The notes: a model not told the origin generated them from the sequence alone. Counted from the first letter of the stretch, positions 8,668-17,943 are shown. The stretch is DNA of 64,000 nucleotides from Cellulomonas xiejunii (GCF_024508315.1 NZ_CP101987.1:3844001-3908000); one strand, 5' to 3'. Numbers and translations are program-made.

Positions 8668-9153
8668 GTGACCGCCGACGCCCCGCCCCTGCCCGTCCCC
8701 CGCCGGTCCGCCGGTGCGGCCGCGCTGGTCGGTGCCGGGGTCATGGCGGCGGTCGACGAGATCGTGTTCCACCAGATCCTCGCGTGGCACCACTTCTACG
8801 ACCGTGGAACGCCCGACGTGGCGCTGCTGTCCGACGGCCTGCTCCACGCGGCCGAGCTGGTCGCCGTGGTCGCCGGCTTGTTCCTCCTGCTCGACCAGCG
8901 CCGCCGCGGCGTCCTGGCGGTGCGCGCGGCGTGGGCCGGGTTCCTGCTCGGTGCCGGGGCCTTTCAGCTCTTCGACGCCCTCGTCGACCACAAGCTGCTG
9001 CGCGTGCACCAGATCCGGTACGGCGTGGACCTGCTGCCGTACGACGTCGCGTGGACCGCGAGCGCGGTCGTGCTGCTCGCGGCCGGTGCCGCGCTGTGGC
9101 CGCGCGCACGGCGGCAGACGGCGCGGGAGGCGGCGCAGGACGCGTCGACATGA
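8668..9153 (+). CDS. DUF2243 family membrane protein
   Basis: 161 residues from GTG 8668, chosen because GGAGGAG lies just upstream; an upstream in-frame ATG at 8572 lacks a site. Four hydrophobic segments are visible. The family-typical motifs MAAVDEIVFHQILAWHHFYD near residues 25-45 and FQLFDALVDHKLLRVHQIRYG near 95-120 carry conserved His/Asp residues in or next to helices. DUF2243 proteins are small membrane proteins often encoded beside CtaG-like cytochrome oxidase assembly factors, as here, where the next gene overlaps by 3 bp. Metal or haem handling is possible but not established. Confidence 0.85.
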   Translation: MTADAPPLPVPRRSAGAAALVGAGVMAAVDEIVFHQILAWHHFYDRGTPDVALLSDGLLHAAELVAVVAGLFLLLDQRRRGVLAVRAAWAGFLLGAGAFQLFDALVDHKLLRVHQIRYGVDLLPYDVAWTASAVVLLAAGAALWPRARRQTAREAAQDAST

Positions 9154-10001
9154 CGGCGGCGGTGGCGGTGGCGCACGCCGGTCACGGCGCGGCCACGACG
9201 GCGTGGCCCCCGGGGGTCGTCGTACCCGTCGCCCTCGCCGTGACGGTCGCGCTGACGTACGTCGCCGCGACCGCCGCCTACCGTCGCCGCCGCATGCGGC
9301 CGTGGCGACCGGCCCGCACGGCCGCCTGGCTCACCGGGTGCGCGCTGGTCGTCGCCGCGCTGTCCCCCGCGACCGCCGTCGCCCCGGACGACGCGAGCCG
9401 GCACATGCTCCAGCACCTGCTGCTCGGCATGCTCGCGCCGCTGGCGCTCGTGCTGGCCGCGCCGGTCACGCTGCTGCTGGGCGTCGCGCCGCCGGGCACG
9501 CGCCGGGCCGTCGGCCGGGTGCTGCGAGCGCGGCCCGTGCACGTGCTGACGCACCCGGTCACGGCGGCGTTCCTGCACGTCGGCGGCATGGTCGTGCTCT
9601 ACCTGACGCCGCTGTACGCCCTGACGACACGCTCACCGCTCGCGCACGGGGCCGTCCACGTGCACTTCCTGCTCGCGGGCTACCTGTTCGCGTGGTCCCT
9701 GGCCGGGCCCGACCCGGCGCCACGGCGGCCCGGGACCGCGACGCGGCTCGTGGTGCTCGTGGCCGCCGGCGGAGCCCACGCGGCGCTCGCCAAGCTGCTG
9801 TACGCGCACGCCGACCGGCTGCCGCCGGGCGCGGAACACGCGGCGGCGGACGTCGAGGTCGCCGCGCAGTGGATGTACTACGGCGGGGACGTCGCCGAGG
9901 TGCTGCTGGCGGTCGCGGTGCTGGGCGGCTGGTACCGCCGACGCGCGCGCCGGGGGACCGGTCGGGCACCCGCACCGCGGCCCGTGGCCGCCGGCCGCTG
10001 A
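9150..10001 (+). CDS. CtaG_Caa3 family cytochrome c oxidase assembly protein
   Basis: 283 residues; ATG 9150 overlaps the DUF2243 stop (ATGA), indicating translational coupling. About seven transmembrane segments. Family signatures include SRHMLQHLLLGMLAPLALVLAAPVTLLLG near residues 80-110 and AVHVHFLLAGYLFAWSLAGPDPAP near 165-190, with histidines that may bind copper. CtaG proteins assist copper insertion into the Cu-B site of haem-copper oxidases. This is the second CtaG domain in the window after the CopD/CtaG fusion at 493-2610. The C terminus is short and arginine-rich. No terminator is obvious before the convergent gene ending at 10018. Confidence 0.88.
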   Translation: MTAAVAVAHAGHGAATTAWPPGVVVPVALAVTVALTYVAATAAYRRRRMRPWRPARTAAWLTGCALVVAALSPATAVAPDDASRHMLQHLLLGMLAPLALVLAAPVTLLLGVAPPGTRRAVGRVLRARPVHVLTHPVTAAFLHVGGMVVLYLTPLYALTTRSPLAHGAVHVHFLLAGYLFAWSLAGPDPAPRRPGTATRLVVLVAAGGAHAALAKLLYAHADRLPPGAEHAAADVEVAAQWMYYGGDVAEVLLAVAVLGGWYRRRARRGTGRAPAPRPVAAGR

Positions 10002-10017
10002 GCGGCCCGGCGGTCCC

Positions 10018-10674
10018 TCAGCGGCCGACCGGCTCCAGCGCGTCGACCTGCGCCAGCACCTCCTCGAACGACGGCCCGCCCTCGTGCTCGACCCACTGCA
10101 GCGTCCCGAGGACCGCGTCGAACATCGCGACGACCGCGAGCACCGCCGGGTCCTCCAGGTCGCCGTCGGTCAGCACCGTGAAGGTGGCCAGGGCCCACAC
10201 GCCCGGCACCTCGGGGTGGCTGATGTAGTACGCGACGCGCCACGACGGGTGCGCCCGTCCCAGCCGCCGGCTGTCCACGACCGACCGGATGCGGACGGCC
10301 GGCGCCCCGCCGACGTCGAGCAGCAACCCGTCCTCCCCCGCGTCGGCGAGCAGCTCAGCCAGCAGGTCGCTCGCCACGACCTGCGGGTCGTCCTCCAGCA
10401 CGGACACGAGCAGGGTGCCGGGCAGCCGCAGCCCGCCGTACTGGGCCAGCGGCATGATGACGCAGCGGGCCCCACCGGCCGTCGCCTCGTCGAGGGCCCT
10501 ACGCATCTCCTTGCGGAGCTCACGGCGCCACGGCGTCGCCCTGTCCCGTGGCAGGTGCTCGGGCACGAAGTGCTGGACGACGGACGTGACGACCCGCGCC
10601 TGGAGCTTCTCGGTCCCCGGGGACGTGGGCACGTGCAGCCACCCCTCCGGCAGCAGCATCTCGGCGTCGATCAC
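10018..10674 (-). CDS. Unknown protein, last gene of the type VII-like locus
   Basis: 218 residues from GTG 10674, overlapping the upstream stop (GTGA). No transmembrane helix or known motif. The sequence begins MIDAEMLLPEGWLHVPTSPG and is a soluble mixed alpha/beta protein (PLAQYGGLRLPGTLLVSVLEDD; WRVAYYISHPEVPGVWALATF). The coupled position after the EccC-like ATPase and WXG genes suggests a chaperone, adaptor or immunity-type role, as for EspG-like partners of ESX systems, but there is no sequence evidence for any of these. Confidence 0.7.
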   Translation of the reverse strand: MIDAEMLLPEGWLHVPTSPGTEKLQARVVTSVVQHFVPEHLPRDRATPWRRELRKEMRRALDEATAGGARCVIMPLAQYGGLRLPGTLLVSVLEDDPQVVASDLLAELLADAGEDGLLLDVGGAPAVRIRSVVDSRRLGRAHPSWRVAYYISHPEVPGVWALATFTVLTDGDLEDPAVLAVVAMFDAVLGTLQWVEHEGGPSFEEVLAQVDALEPVGR

Positions 10675-11372
10675 GGTGCGCTCCTGGGGTTCGGTGACGA
10701 GACGGGACCGGTGCCCGTGAGAGCCGGCGCGTCGGCGACGACGCGGTGCAGCAGCGTGTCCACGCCCCGCCCGACCGTCCCGAACAGCGCGAGGTCGGCG
10801 ACACGTGTGGCCACCAGGACGTCCACCGGTCCGCGTGCGTCCGTCGCGTCCAGGCGCAGCGCCGCGTCCACGCGCACGTGTGCGGCGCCGCTCGGCTCAC
10901 GGCCCAGTGCGCTGACCCGCACGCCGTCGCCGCCGTCGGTCGTCACGTAGTCCACGAGCGGCCGGCGGGCGTCGTCGGGCCGTCCGGACGCTCCGACGAG
11001 GTCCATGAGGTACGCGGGGTCGTCGTCCGTCGGCTCACGCAGCTCGACGAGGGCGACGACCGGGCCCCAGCGTGGACGGTCGGGCGTGAGGAACGCGGCG
11101 CCCCACGCGACGTACGTCGAGGGAGGCTGGCCCAGCGCACGGCTGCGCAGCCACACCGCGACCTCCTGGCCGACGCTCCGCGCGTCGAGTCCCTCACGCA
11201 GCTCGGGTGGCAGGGACGACGCGACACCGCGGACGCCGTCGTCCAGCCACTCGGCGAAGAGGGTGGCGGTCGCGCTCTGCCACCGGTGCCCGTCCGCCTC
11301 GTCGTGGTCGGCGGCCGGGACCCACCACCACTCCCACTCGACGGTCGGCACGGTGAGTCCGGGTGCGCTCAC
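10671..11372 (-). CDS. Unknown soluble protein of the type VII-like locus
   Basis: 233 residues from GTG 11372, with GTGA overlaps at both ends. N terminus VSAPGLTVPTVEWEWWWVPA is tryptophan-rich. The rest is a soluble alpha/beta pattern with no recognised motif (STYVAWGAAFLTPDRPRWGPVVALVEL; VDVLVATRVADLALFGTVG). The N-terminal half resembles its neighbour at 10018 in having a secretion-cluster context and no transmembrane segment. Function unknown. Confidence 0.7.
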   Translation of the reverse strand: MSAPGLTVPTVEWEWWWVPAADHDEADGHRWQSATATLFAEWLDDGVRGVASSLPPELREGLDARSVGQEVAVWLRSRALGQPPSTYVAWGAAFLTPDRPRWGPVVALVELREPTDDDPAYLMDLVGASGRPDDARRPLVDYVTTDGGDGVRVSALGREPSGAAHVRVDAALRLDATDARGPVDVLVATRVADLALFGTVGRGVDTLLHRVVADAPALTGTGPVSSPNPRSAP

Positions 11373-12784
11373 TTCTCGCCACCCCCCTTCGGGTAGTGGG
11401 GCCCGACCGTGTCGTTGTAGCGCAGGCCACCCCAGATGATGGAGAAGAGGCCGCTGGCTACCGTCCCGCCGCCCCACCAGGACCACGCGCTCGACGCGGA
11501 CTGCTGCATCTGGTCGAGAACCTGCACGCGGGCGGCGTAACCGCTCCACCCGCCGTTCGTCCCGAGCCAGGTCTTGATCGTCCCGGAGAAGTCGCCCGGC
11601 AGCCCGCTCCACATGTCCCACGCGGCCCAGAACTGGCTCTTCGACGACGCCCAGAACCCCACTTCGGGGCGCAGGAGCGGATTGACCCTGCCCAGCAGGT
11701 TGTTGACGACGCGGCTGCTGTTGTAGAAGTCCGCCTCGTTGCGCCACAGCAGGGGCCTCAGCTCCTCGACCCGACGCAGGTCGTCGAGCTCGAACGAGCC
11801 ACCGCGGCGGACCCCTCCACCCGGCAGGACCGACTTCAACCACTTCACGGCATTGGCGACGCCCACCGGGATCCCGGACTCGAACGCCCTCCCGCCGGCG
11901 GCCATCACCTTGCCCCCGAACGACACGACGGCACCGATCCCGAAGGTCAGCACACCGACGATCGCCAGGACCAGGTCGACGAGGCCCTCCTCGCCGTTGG
12001 CGTACAGGACCCCCGTGACCGCGACGGACACGAGTGCCACCGTGAACGCGGCCAGCACGAGCGCCGCCACACCGGGGAAGATGATGCACAGGCCCGCCAG
12101 GATCATGGCGATCACGGACAGGACCTTGGCGATCACCTTGAGGACCTTGAGGAACCTGTCCCACGTGGAGTCGGTGAGCCCGTCGCGCTTGAACTTGCGG
12201 GCCGTCACCGCGTCGCCGAGACGCGTACCGGCTTCCTGCAGGTTGTCGTGCGCCTTCTGCACGCGCCGCTTCGCCTCCGCGAGCGCGCTGTCGGCCGCGG
12301 TGACCTCCTGCCGCTTGTGCAGCGTCTTCTGGGCCTCCTCGGGCGGCACGGTCCCGTCCTCGCCGGCCTCGGCCTCGGGCAGCCCCTCCGCTGCGGTGAG
12401 CTTGGTGGCCGCGGCCTGGGCCTCGACGAGGCCCTCCCGGGTCTCCTTGATGGCCGTGGCGAGCTCGGGCTCGTACGTCGCGACGGCCTTGACGACGGCC
12501 GCGTAGCGGTCCTTCACCTTCTCCAACCGGTCGAGCACCTTCGCGGTGTCCTCGCGGAGCGCCTCGACGTACTCCCCCTTCAACCCCTCGCTGCCGCGCG
12601 CCACGACAGTCATCAGGTTCGCCACGGCACTCTCGATCGTGTTGGCGATCTTCTTGTACCGCTCCCGGGTCAGCTCCACCTCGTCCGCGTCGCCGCCCGC
12701 CACGGGGTCCTGGTGAAAGCCGACGACCTGCCACTCGGTGCTCACGGGTACGGGCAGCTGCACGCCGTGCGTCACGGTGCTCAC
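11369..12784 (-). CDS. Type VII-associated protein: N-terminal helical domain, central membrane helices
   Basis: 471 residues from GTG 12784, overlapping the upstream stop. Residues 35-210 are charged, alpha-helical and coiled-coil-like (ERYKKIANTIESAVANL; LDRLEKVKDRYAAVVKAV; ALAEAKRRVQKAHDNLQEAG), the shape of long WXG/LXG-type helical hairpins. A block of hydrophobic segments follows at about 215-300 (VLSVIAMILAGLCIIFPGVAALVLAAFTVALV; LVDLVLAIVGVLTFGIGAVVSF). The C-terminal third is Trp- and Gly-rich and soluble, with AWSWWGGGTVASGLFSIIWGG near the end. It could be a substrate or a membrane component of the secretion apparatus; the coupled position does not decide between them. Confidence 0.72.
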   Translation of the reverse strand: MSTVTHGVQLPVPVSTEWQVVGFHQDPVAGGDADEVELTRERYKKIANTIESAVANLMTVVARGSEGLKGEYVEALREDTAKVLDRLEKVKDRYAAVVKAVATYEPELATAIKETREGLVEAQAAATKLTAAEGLPEAEAGEDGTVPPEEAQKTLHKRQEVTAADSALAEAKRRVQKAHDNLQEAGTRLGDAVTARKFKRDGLTDSTWDRFLKVLKVIAKVLSVIAMILAGLCIIFPGVAALVLAAFTVALVSVAVTGVLYANGEEGLVDLVLAIVGVLTFGIGAVVSFGGKVMAAGGRAFESGIPVGVANAVKWLKSVLPGGGVRRGGSFELDDLRRVEELRPLLWRNEADFYNSSRVVNNLLGRVNPLLRPEVGFWASSKSQFWAAWDMWSGLPGDFSGTIKTWLGTNGGWSGYAARVQVLDQMQQSASSAWSWWGGGTVASGLFSIIWGGLRYNDTVGPHYPKGGGEK

Positions 12785-13074
12785 AGGTCCGGCCTGTCCC
12801 GCGACAGGCTCGACGTGAGCTCCGCGTCCACGCTGCCCCAGCTCTCGGCGACCGACCGCACGGTGTCCCGGAGCTTCTCCATGTCGGCGACCAGCTCGTC
12901 GCGGTTGGAGGTCCAGTTGTCGGCGAAGTCACCCATGGACAGGTTCGCGTTGCGCTGCCCCCAGATGTCGTCGGACCTGTCCTCCAGGTCCAGGGCTCCC
13001 TTGAACTCCCCGACGAGGTAGTCGAGCTGCCCGACGAGCTCGGTGAGCACGTCGGTGACGACGAGGTCGGCCAT
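12781..13074 (-). CDS. Small WXG100-like protein
   Basis: 97 residues from ATG 13074, overlapping the EccC-like stop (TGATG). Entirely helical with two predicted helices separated by a turn (DNWTSNRDELVADMEKLRDTVRSVAESWGSVDAEL). A tryptophan pair (DNW and SWG) surrounds the hairpin, and SWG may serve as a displaced WxG-type motif. Size, fold and position directly after a type VII ATPase gene fit a WXG100 superfamily substrate or partner of the second small protein at 17517-17816. It lacks a textbook WxG in the central turn, so the assignment is by size and context. Confidence 0.7.
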   Translation of the reverse strand: MADLVVTDVLTELVGQLDYLVGEFKGALDLEDRSDDIWGQRNANLSMGDFADNWTSNRDELVADMEKLRDTVRSVAESWGSVDAELTSSLSRDRPDL

Positions 13075-16000
13075 CAGACCATCTCCTTCCGTGGTGCGAC
13101 AGGCGCCAGCGGCACCTGCGTGGTCACGTACGTCCCGTCGCCCAGGTGCACCAGGGCGGTGCCGGGCACGACGCGTGCGGCGAGCTGCGAGCGGGACAGC
13201 CGTGCGCCGACGAGGTCCCCGTCGGCGAGCCCCTGCGGCGAGAGCAGCGCGCCGCGCCGGTTCTTCTTGACGTCGGCCTGCCAGCCGGTGAACCCGGCGC
13301 CGACGCTGCCGATCTCGCCGCCGATGACGACGCCGCGGCCGTCGCTCGAGGCCCGCCGCACGAGGCGGCGCAGCCACTCGCGCGCGGGTGCGTCGCGCCA
13401 CGTCTCGGCGTCGTCCACGAGCAGCACGACCGGCCCGTCGCCGTCGTCGACGAGCGGCGCGAGCGTCGCCTCGTCGGGGGCGTCGTCGAGCAGCACGGCC
13501 CGGACGCCCGGGCGTCCCGCCAGGTCCCGCAGGGGCGAGCGCAGCGGTGCGCCGACGACGAGCTCGACCCCGGCGCGCAGCAGCGACTCCGCCATCACGG
13601 CCAGCAGGGTGCTGCGCCCCGAGCGGCCCGGGCCTGCGACGAGGAACGTCGGCGCGTCCGCCGCGAGGTCCGCACCGACGGGCTCGAGCTCGTCGCCGCC
13701 GACGCCGAGCAGCGCCCACAACGGCCGTGGCTCGACCGCGGGCCACGCGTCCTCGAACGTCAGGCGCGTCGGCATGGCCGCGATGCGCGGCGGGCGGACG
13801 GCGCGCGGTGCGCCCGCCTCGCGCGCGGTCAGCCGGTCCGCGAGCGCGTGCAGGGCGGCGACCTGCGCGGGACCCGACGGGTCGTCCGCGAGCAGCGCGA
13901 CCTGCGTCTCGACGCCGCCCGGAACGCGGAGGCCGCGCCCGGGCGGCAGGTTCTCCGGGAACGATCGCGCGTTGAGGCCCGCGAGGGTCGCGTCGGTGCG
14001 GTCCGCGAGACGCAGCACGAGCTTGTCCTCGCAGAGCGAGGCGATGCGACCGCCGAGCAGCGTGTGGTCGCCCGCCACGATGACGTGCACCCCCGCGCTC
14101 GCGCCCTCGCGCAGCAGCGCGTGCACGATCTCGGTGAGCGACCCGCCGTCGTGCTCGCCGAGCGTCGTCGTGAAGCCCTCCCACCGGTCGATCAGCAGCA
14201 GCACGTGCGCCAGGCGCTCGGCCGGCGCGGCGGCCGCGCGCTGCTCGGAGACGTTCGCGAAGCCGCCCTCGCCGAGCAGCCGCTGCCGGCGCTGCACCTC
14301 CGCCTGCAGGCGGGTCAGCAGGCGCGTCGCGCGCTCGGTCTCGGTGCGCTGGACGACCGCGCCGCAGTGCGGCAGCCGGGTCAGCGCGAGCAGCGCCCCG
14401 TTGCCGCAGTCGATGCCGTACAGGTGCAGGTCGCCGACGGGGGCGGCGGCGCACGCCGCGGCCGCGATCGTGCGCAGCGTCTGCGAGCGCCCGGACCGCG
14501 GCGCACCGGCGACGTGCAGGTGCCCGAACGTCGCGAGGTCCGTCACGACGTCCTCCTGGCGCTGGGAGCGCGGCAGGTCGCAGCGTCCCCAGGCGAACCG
14601 TGGGTCTGCTGTCGCCGCCGGTGCGTCGGTGAGCTGCGCGACGTGCGTCGTCGGCAGCGACGGCAGCCAGGGACGGCGCTGCGGCGGGACGCCCAGCATG
14701 TCCGCGGCCAGCCCGATCGCCCGGACCAGCACGGACAGGTCCGTCACCTCGTCCTGCGACTGCTCGCCGCGCGGCCGCTGCGGCACCGGCCGCCCCAGGT
14801 CCGACCAGGACACGGGACGCAGGAACGGCGCCGGCACGTGCGCCCGTGCCAGGGGACGCCGTCCCCCCACGCGCGCCGCCTGGAACGGGATGAGCGCGCT
14901 GTGCCCGAGGCGCGCGAACGCGCGGCCCGGCTGGCTGGGCGCGATGCCCGCCGCCTCGCGCGAGTCGATGACGTCGGTGCTGTCGCCCGCGTCGGTCACC
15001 CGCAGGGCGATCCGCAGGTTGGTGTTGGCGCGGATCTCCGCCGAGACCACGCCCGACGGCCGCTGCGTCGCGAGCAGCAGGTGGATGCCCAGCGAGCGCC
15101 CGCGCTGGGCGATGTTCACGAGTCCGGAGACGAAGTCCGGCAGCTCGCGCGCGACCGACGCGAACTCGTCGATGACGATGAGCAGCCGCGGCAGCGGGGC
15201 GAGCAACCCGCGGCGCGCGCGGGCCTCCAGGTAGTCGTCGAGGTCCTTCACGCCGGCGGCCGCCAGGATGCGCTCGCGGTGCGCGAGCTCGGCACCCAGG
15301 GAGGTCAGCGCACGCTCGACCAGGTGCGGGTCGAGGTCCGTGACCATGCCGACCGTGTGGCACAGGTCGACGCAGTCCTTGAACGCGGCCCCGCCCTTGT
15401 AGTCGACGAGCACGAAGTTCATCGCGTCCGGCCGGTTGGCCACCGCCAGGGACGCCACGACGGTCTGCAGCAGCTCGGACTTGCCCGAGCCGGTGGTCCC
15501 CGCGATCAGACCGTGCGGCCCGTGCTCGGCCAGGTCGAGCTCGAACGGCCCGTCGAGCGAGACCCCGACGACCGCGCGCGTCGTGCTGCCCCCGCCGCTC
15601 CACCGCGCCGCGACCGCCGCGGGCCCCGGCTCGGTGAGGTCGAGGATCTCCAGCAGCCGCGCGGCCGACGGCAGGGCGGCCTCCCCGACGGCCTTGCTCG
15701 TGTCCCGCAGGGGCGCGAGGCTGCGACCGACGCCCGCGTACCAGGCGTCGGCGACCTCGTCGACGCGGATGCGGTCGACCTGCGCGGCCCGCTGCTGGCG
15801 CAGGGACGCGCGGCGTCCCGGCCCGCCGACGACGACGGCCGTGCACTCCTCGGGCAGCGTGCGCTCGTCGGCGTCGACGCACACGCAGTGCACCCCGACG
15901 GCCGGCCCCTCCTGGAGGATCGTCACGACGCCCGGCAGCGCCCGCAGCCGCAGGGCCCCGTCGAGCACGACCACGACGTCCGGGTCGGGCAGCGCCACGC

Positions 16001-17468
16001 GCGAGCCGGCGGCCAGCCGCGCACGCTGCCGGCCCTGCACCAGGTCCAGCAGCTCGGCCACCCGCCGGGCCAGGGTCTCGGCGTCGGAGCCGACGAGCGC
16101 GAGCGACTGCTGCCCGAGCACGGGACGCACGTGCGGCAGCCACGTCGCCCACCCCCACCAGCGCTCGCCCTCGGGGTCCGTCAGGACGTACAGCTGCACG
16201 TCCCGCGGGCTCTGCAGCACGGCGAGCTGGGCGACGAACCACCGCGCGAGGCGGCGCGGCCAGTCGTCGGGCCCAGCCAGGCCGACGACGCCGGCCTGCG
16301 CGATCGACAGCGCGGCCGGGACGTCGGCGGACGTGCGCGGTTCCTGCTTGCGGTGCAGGCCCTCGCCCTGCGTGACGACGAGCGTGCTGGGCAGGTCGGC
16401 CGTGCCGACGCGGACCAGCAGGTGGTCGGGGTCGGTGCGCCGCCGCTCCCACAGGCGCGCCCGCGGCGACGTGGCGACCAGCAGCAGCTCGGCCGCGTCC
16501 GGGCTCGCGGAGCGGCGGTCGGCGCGCTCGGTCTCGAGGGCGTCGAGCACCTCCTGCTCGACGCGCGCCAGCTCCTGCGCGTGCTCCGCGAGGCGGCGCC
16601 GGTACCCGATCCGCCCGCCGCGCCGGTTCGACAGCCAGCTGCCCAGCACCATGAGCGGCGACATCGCCGCGAACATCAGGAACATCGGGTTGCGCATGAC
16701 CAGCGCGATCGCGGTGGCGCCGACCGCCGGCAGCAGCGCCGTGATCCACGGCAGCACCGCGGGCGGCTGCGCCTTGGGCTCGGGTGGCAGCTGGAACTCG
16801 GTGCGCCGCTGCGGCGGCAGCAACCGCGGCGGACGGTTGTAGTCGAGGTGCTCGCCGTCGGACGAGGGCTCGACCACCGCGTCGGGAACGGCCGCGGGGT
16901 GCACCTCGAGGAGCCGCTCGCCGACGTGCAGGAGCGCAGACTCGCGCCACGCCGTGCCCCCGTCGGGCACGGGCTCGCCGTCGAGCAGCGCGCGCTGCAC
17001 GGGTGAGCCGGGCACCACGTCCCACGGCTCGAGGCGCACGCGCGCGTCCAACGTGACCAGCACCGTCACCAGCACGAACGGGGCCAGGTCGAGCACCACC
17101 CCGCCCGACGCGTCGACGCCCACGTCGTGCGACCCGGCGCCGAGGTGCCACACCCGCCCTGCATCGGGCCCGGCGACCACGCGCAGCGTCACGAGCGCCG
17201 AGGCCGGCTCCGGGGTCGGGTCGGGCCCGCCCAGCCACAGCACCGCACCGTCGCGGACACCGCTGCCGGCCAGCGGCCCGGCGGCGTCCACGACGGTGCG
17301 GCCCACGTGCAGCATCGTCAGGTCCAGCCCGTCGCACGGGTGGCGCGACGGGTCGAGCCCGTCGACGGCGTTCTTCACGACGTCCCGGACGCAGGTCAGC
17401 GGGTCGGCGTCCACGACGACGTCGGTCGCCCAGGCACCGGGCCGGGCGAGCGTGATCATGAGGCGCAT
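13074..17468 (-). CDS. Type VII secretion ATPase (EssC/EccC-like, FtsK/SpoIIIE domains)
   Basis: 1464 residues from ATG 17468. Order of domains: a ubiquitin-like N-terminal segment (residues 1-80, ending LAGSGVRDGAVLWLGGP), an FHA-like region (about 95-190, starting LVTLRVVAGPDAGRVWHLG), two transmembrane helices near 235-285, a coupling region, then three FtsK/SpoIIIE ATPase domains. Only domain 1 has a canonical Walker A (GTTGSGKS near 655-665) with Walker B LLIVIDEFA. Domains 2 and 3 carry GAPRSGRS (near 990) and GPGRSGRS (near 1280), with Arg in place of the Walker Lys. FHA plus single-chain ATPases resembles firmicute EssC more than mycobacterial EccCa/EccCb. It is flanked on both sides by WXG100-like genes. 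Confidence 0.9.
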   Translation of the reverse strand: MRLMITLARPGAWATDVVVDADPLTCVRDVVKNAVDGLDPSRHPCDGLDLTMLHVGRTVVDAAGPLAGSGVRDGAVLWLGGPDPTPEPASALVTLRVVAGPDAGRVWHLGAGSHDVGVDASGGVVLDLAPFVLVTVLVTLDARVRLEPWDVVPGSPVQRALLDGEPVPDGGTAWRESALLHVGERLLEVHPAAVPDAVVEPSSDGEHLDYNRPPRLLPPQRRTEFQLPPEPKAQPPAVLPWITALLPAVGATAIALVMRNPMFLMFAAMSPLMVLGSWLSNRRGGRIGYRRRLAEHAQELARVEQEVLDALETERADRRSASPDAAELLLVATSPRARLWERRRTDPDHLLVRVGTADLPSTLVVTQGEGLHRKQEPRTSADVPAALSIAQAGVVGLAGPDDWPRRLARWFVAQLAVLQSPRDVQLYVLTDPEGERWWGWATWLPHVRPVLGQQSLALVGSDAETLARRVAELLDLVQGRQRARLAAGSRVALPDPDVVVVLDGALRLRALPGVVTILQEGPAVGVHCVCVDADERTLPEECTAVVVGGPGRRASLRQQRAAQVDRIRVDEVADAWYAGVGRSLAPLRDTSKAVGEAALPSAARLLEILDLTEPGPAAVAARWSGGGSTTRAVVGVSLDGPFELDLAEHGPHGLIAGTTGSGKSELLQTVVASLAVANRPDAMNFVLVDYKGGAAFKDCVDLCHTVGMVTDLDPHLVERALTSLGAELAHRERILAAAGVKDLDDYLEARARRGLLAPLPRLLIVIDEFASVARELPDFVSGLVNIAQRGRSLGIHLLLATQRPSGVVSAEIRANTNLRIALRVTDAGDSTDVIDSREAAGIAPSQPGRAFARLGHSALIPFQAARVGGRRPLARAHVPAPFLRPVSWSDLGRPVPQRPRGEQSQDEVTDLSVLVRAIGLAADMLGVPPQRRPWLPSLPTTHVAQLTDAPAATADPRFAWGRCDLPRSQRQEDVVTDLATFGHLHVAGAPRSGRSQTLRTIAAAACAAAPVGDLHLYGIDCGNGALLALTRLPHCGAVVQRTETERATRLLTRLQAEVQRRQRLLGEGGFANVSEQRAAAAPAERLAHVLLLIDRWEGFTTTLGEHDGGSLTEIVHALLREGASAGVHVIVAGDHTLLGGRIASLCEDKLVLRLADRTDATLAGLNARSFPENLPPGRGLRVPGGVETQVALLADDPSGPAQVAALHALADRLTAREAGAPRAVRPPRIAAMPTRLTFEDAWPAVEPRPLWALLGVGGDELEPVGADLAADAPTFLVAGPGRSGRSTLLAVMAESLLRAGVELVVGAPLRSPLRDLAGRPGVRAVLLDDAPDEATLAPLVDDGDGPVVLLVDDAETWRDAPAREWLRRLVRRASSDGRGVVIGGEIGSVGAGFTGWQADVKKNRRGALLSPQGLADGDLVGARLSRSQLAARVVPGTALVHLGDGTYVTTQVPLAPVAPRKEMV

Positions 17469-17516
17469 CGAGGCTCTCCTGCGCAGGGGGACGGCGCGTG
17501 CGGGTGGCGGGGCTGG

Positions 17517-17816
17517 TCAGCCGGCGCGCAGGGAGCTGGCCATCTGCGTGTCGACGTCCTGCAGGGACGCGACGGCCTGGTCGAGCCAGCTCGACAGGGT
17601 CTCGAGGTTCGTCATCAGCTCGTTGGCCGCGGCGACGAACTGCGTGTTGACCTCGTCGAACCGGACGGACGCCTGGTCGGTGACGAAGCCCGACGCCACG
17701 AGGGTGTTGACGAGCGACTTGGTGTCCGACAGGCGCGCGTCGATCTCCGCCTTGTTGGTGCGCAGCCTGCCCGCGCTGTCGCTCATGTCGGCGTAGGTGA
17801 TGTTCAGGTTCGGCAT
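17517..17816 (-). CDS. WXG100 family protein (EsxA-like)
   Basis: 99 residues from ATG 17816. Two long helices with a central turn; the usual WxG of the turn is replaced by SGF (LVASGFVTDQASVRFDEV), while the following F and spacing are retained. This is a common variant in actinobacterial ESAT-6-like proteins. The C-terminal helix (MTNLETLSSWLDQAVASLQ) carries the conserved hydrophobic pattern. It is encoded 49 bp upstream of the secretion ATPase on the same strand and is probably first in that transcription unit. It may pair with the 97-residue protein at 12781-13074. Confidence 0.85.
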   Translation of the reverse strand: MPNLNITYADMSDSAGRLRTNKAEIDARLSDTKSLVNTLVASGFVTDQASVRFDEVNTQFVAAANELMTNLETLSSWLDQAVASLQDVDTQMASSLRAG

Positions 17817-17890
17817 CGGTGGTCCCTTCGGGTCGAGCCGGACGCCCGGTCGGGCGGCGGCGCGGTGCCAGCGCCCACGACGCTAGGAAC

Positions 17891-17943
17891 GCGTCGGGAC
17901 GGCGGTCCACCGTCCCGACGCGGTGCTGGGCCCGCGGGCCCAG
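17891..17943. promoter_or_regulatory. Two perfect palindromes between divergent secretion-locus genes
   Basis: GCGTCGGGACGG (17891-17902) is mirrored exactly by CCGTCCCGACGC (17910-17921), a 12-bp stem with a 7-base loop. Four bases later CTGGGCCCGCGGGCCCAG (17926-17943) is an 18-bp perfect palindrome. They lie in the 223-bp gap between the WXG100 gene (minus) and the LysM-like gene (plus), and could be operators, transcript hairpins or both. Confidence 0.5.

Noticed and set aside
10018-17816. Canonical mycobacterial ESX locus
   Set aside because: EccB, EccD, EccE and mycosin genes are absent and the ATPase has EssC-like FHA architecture.
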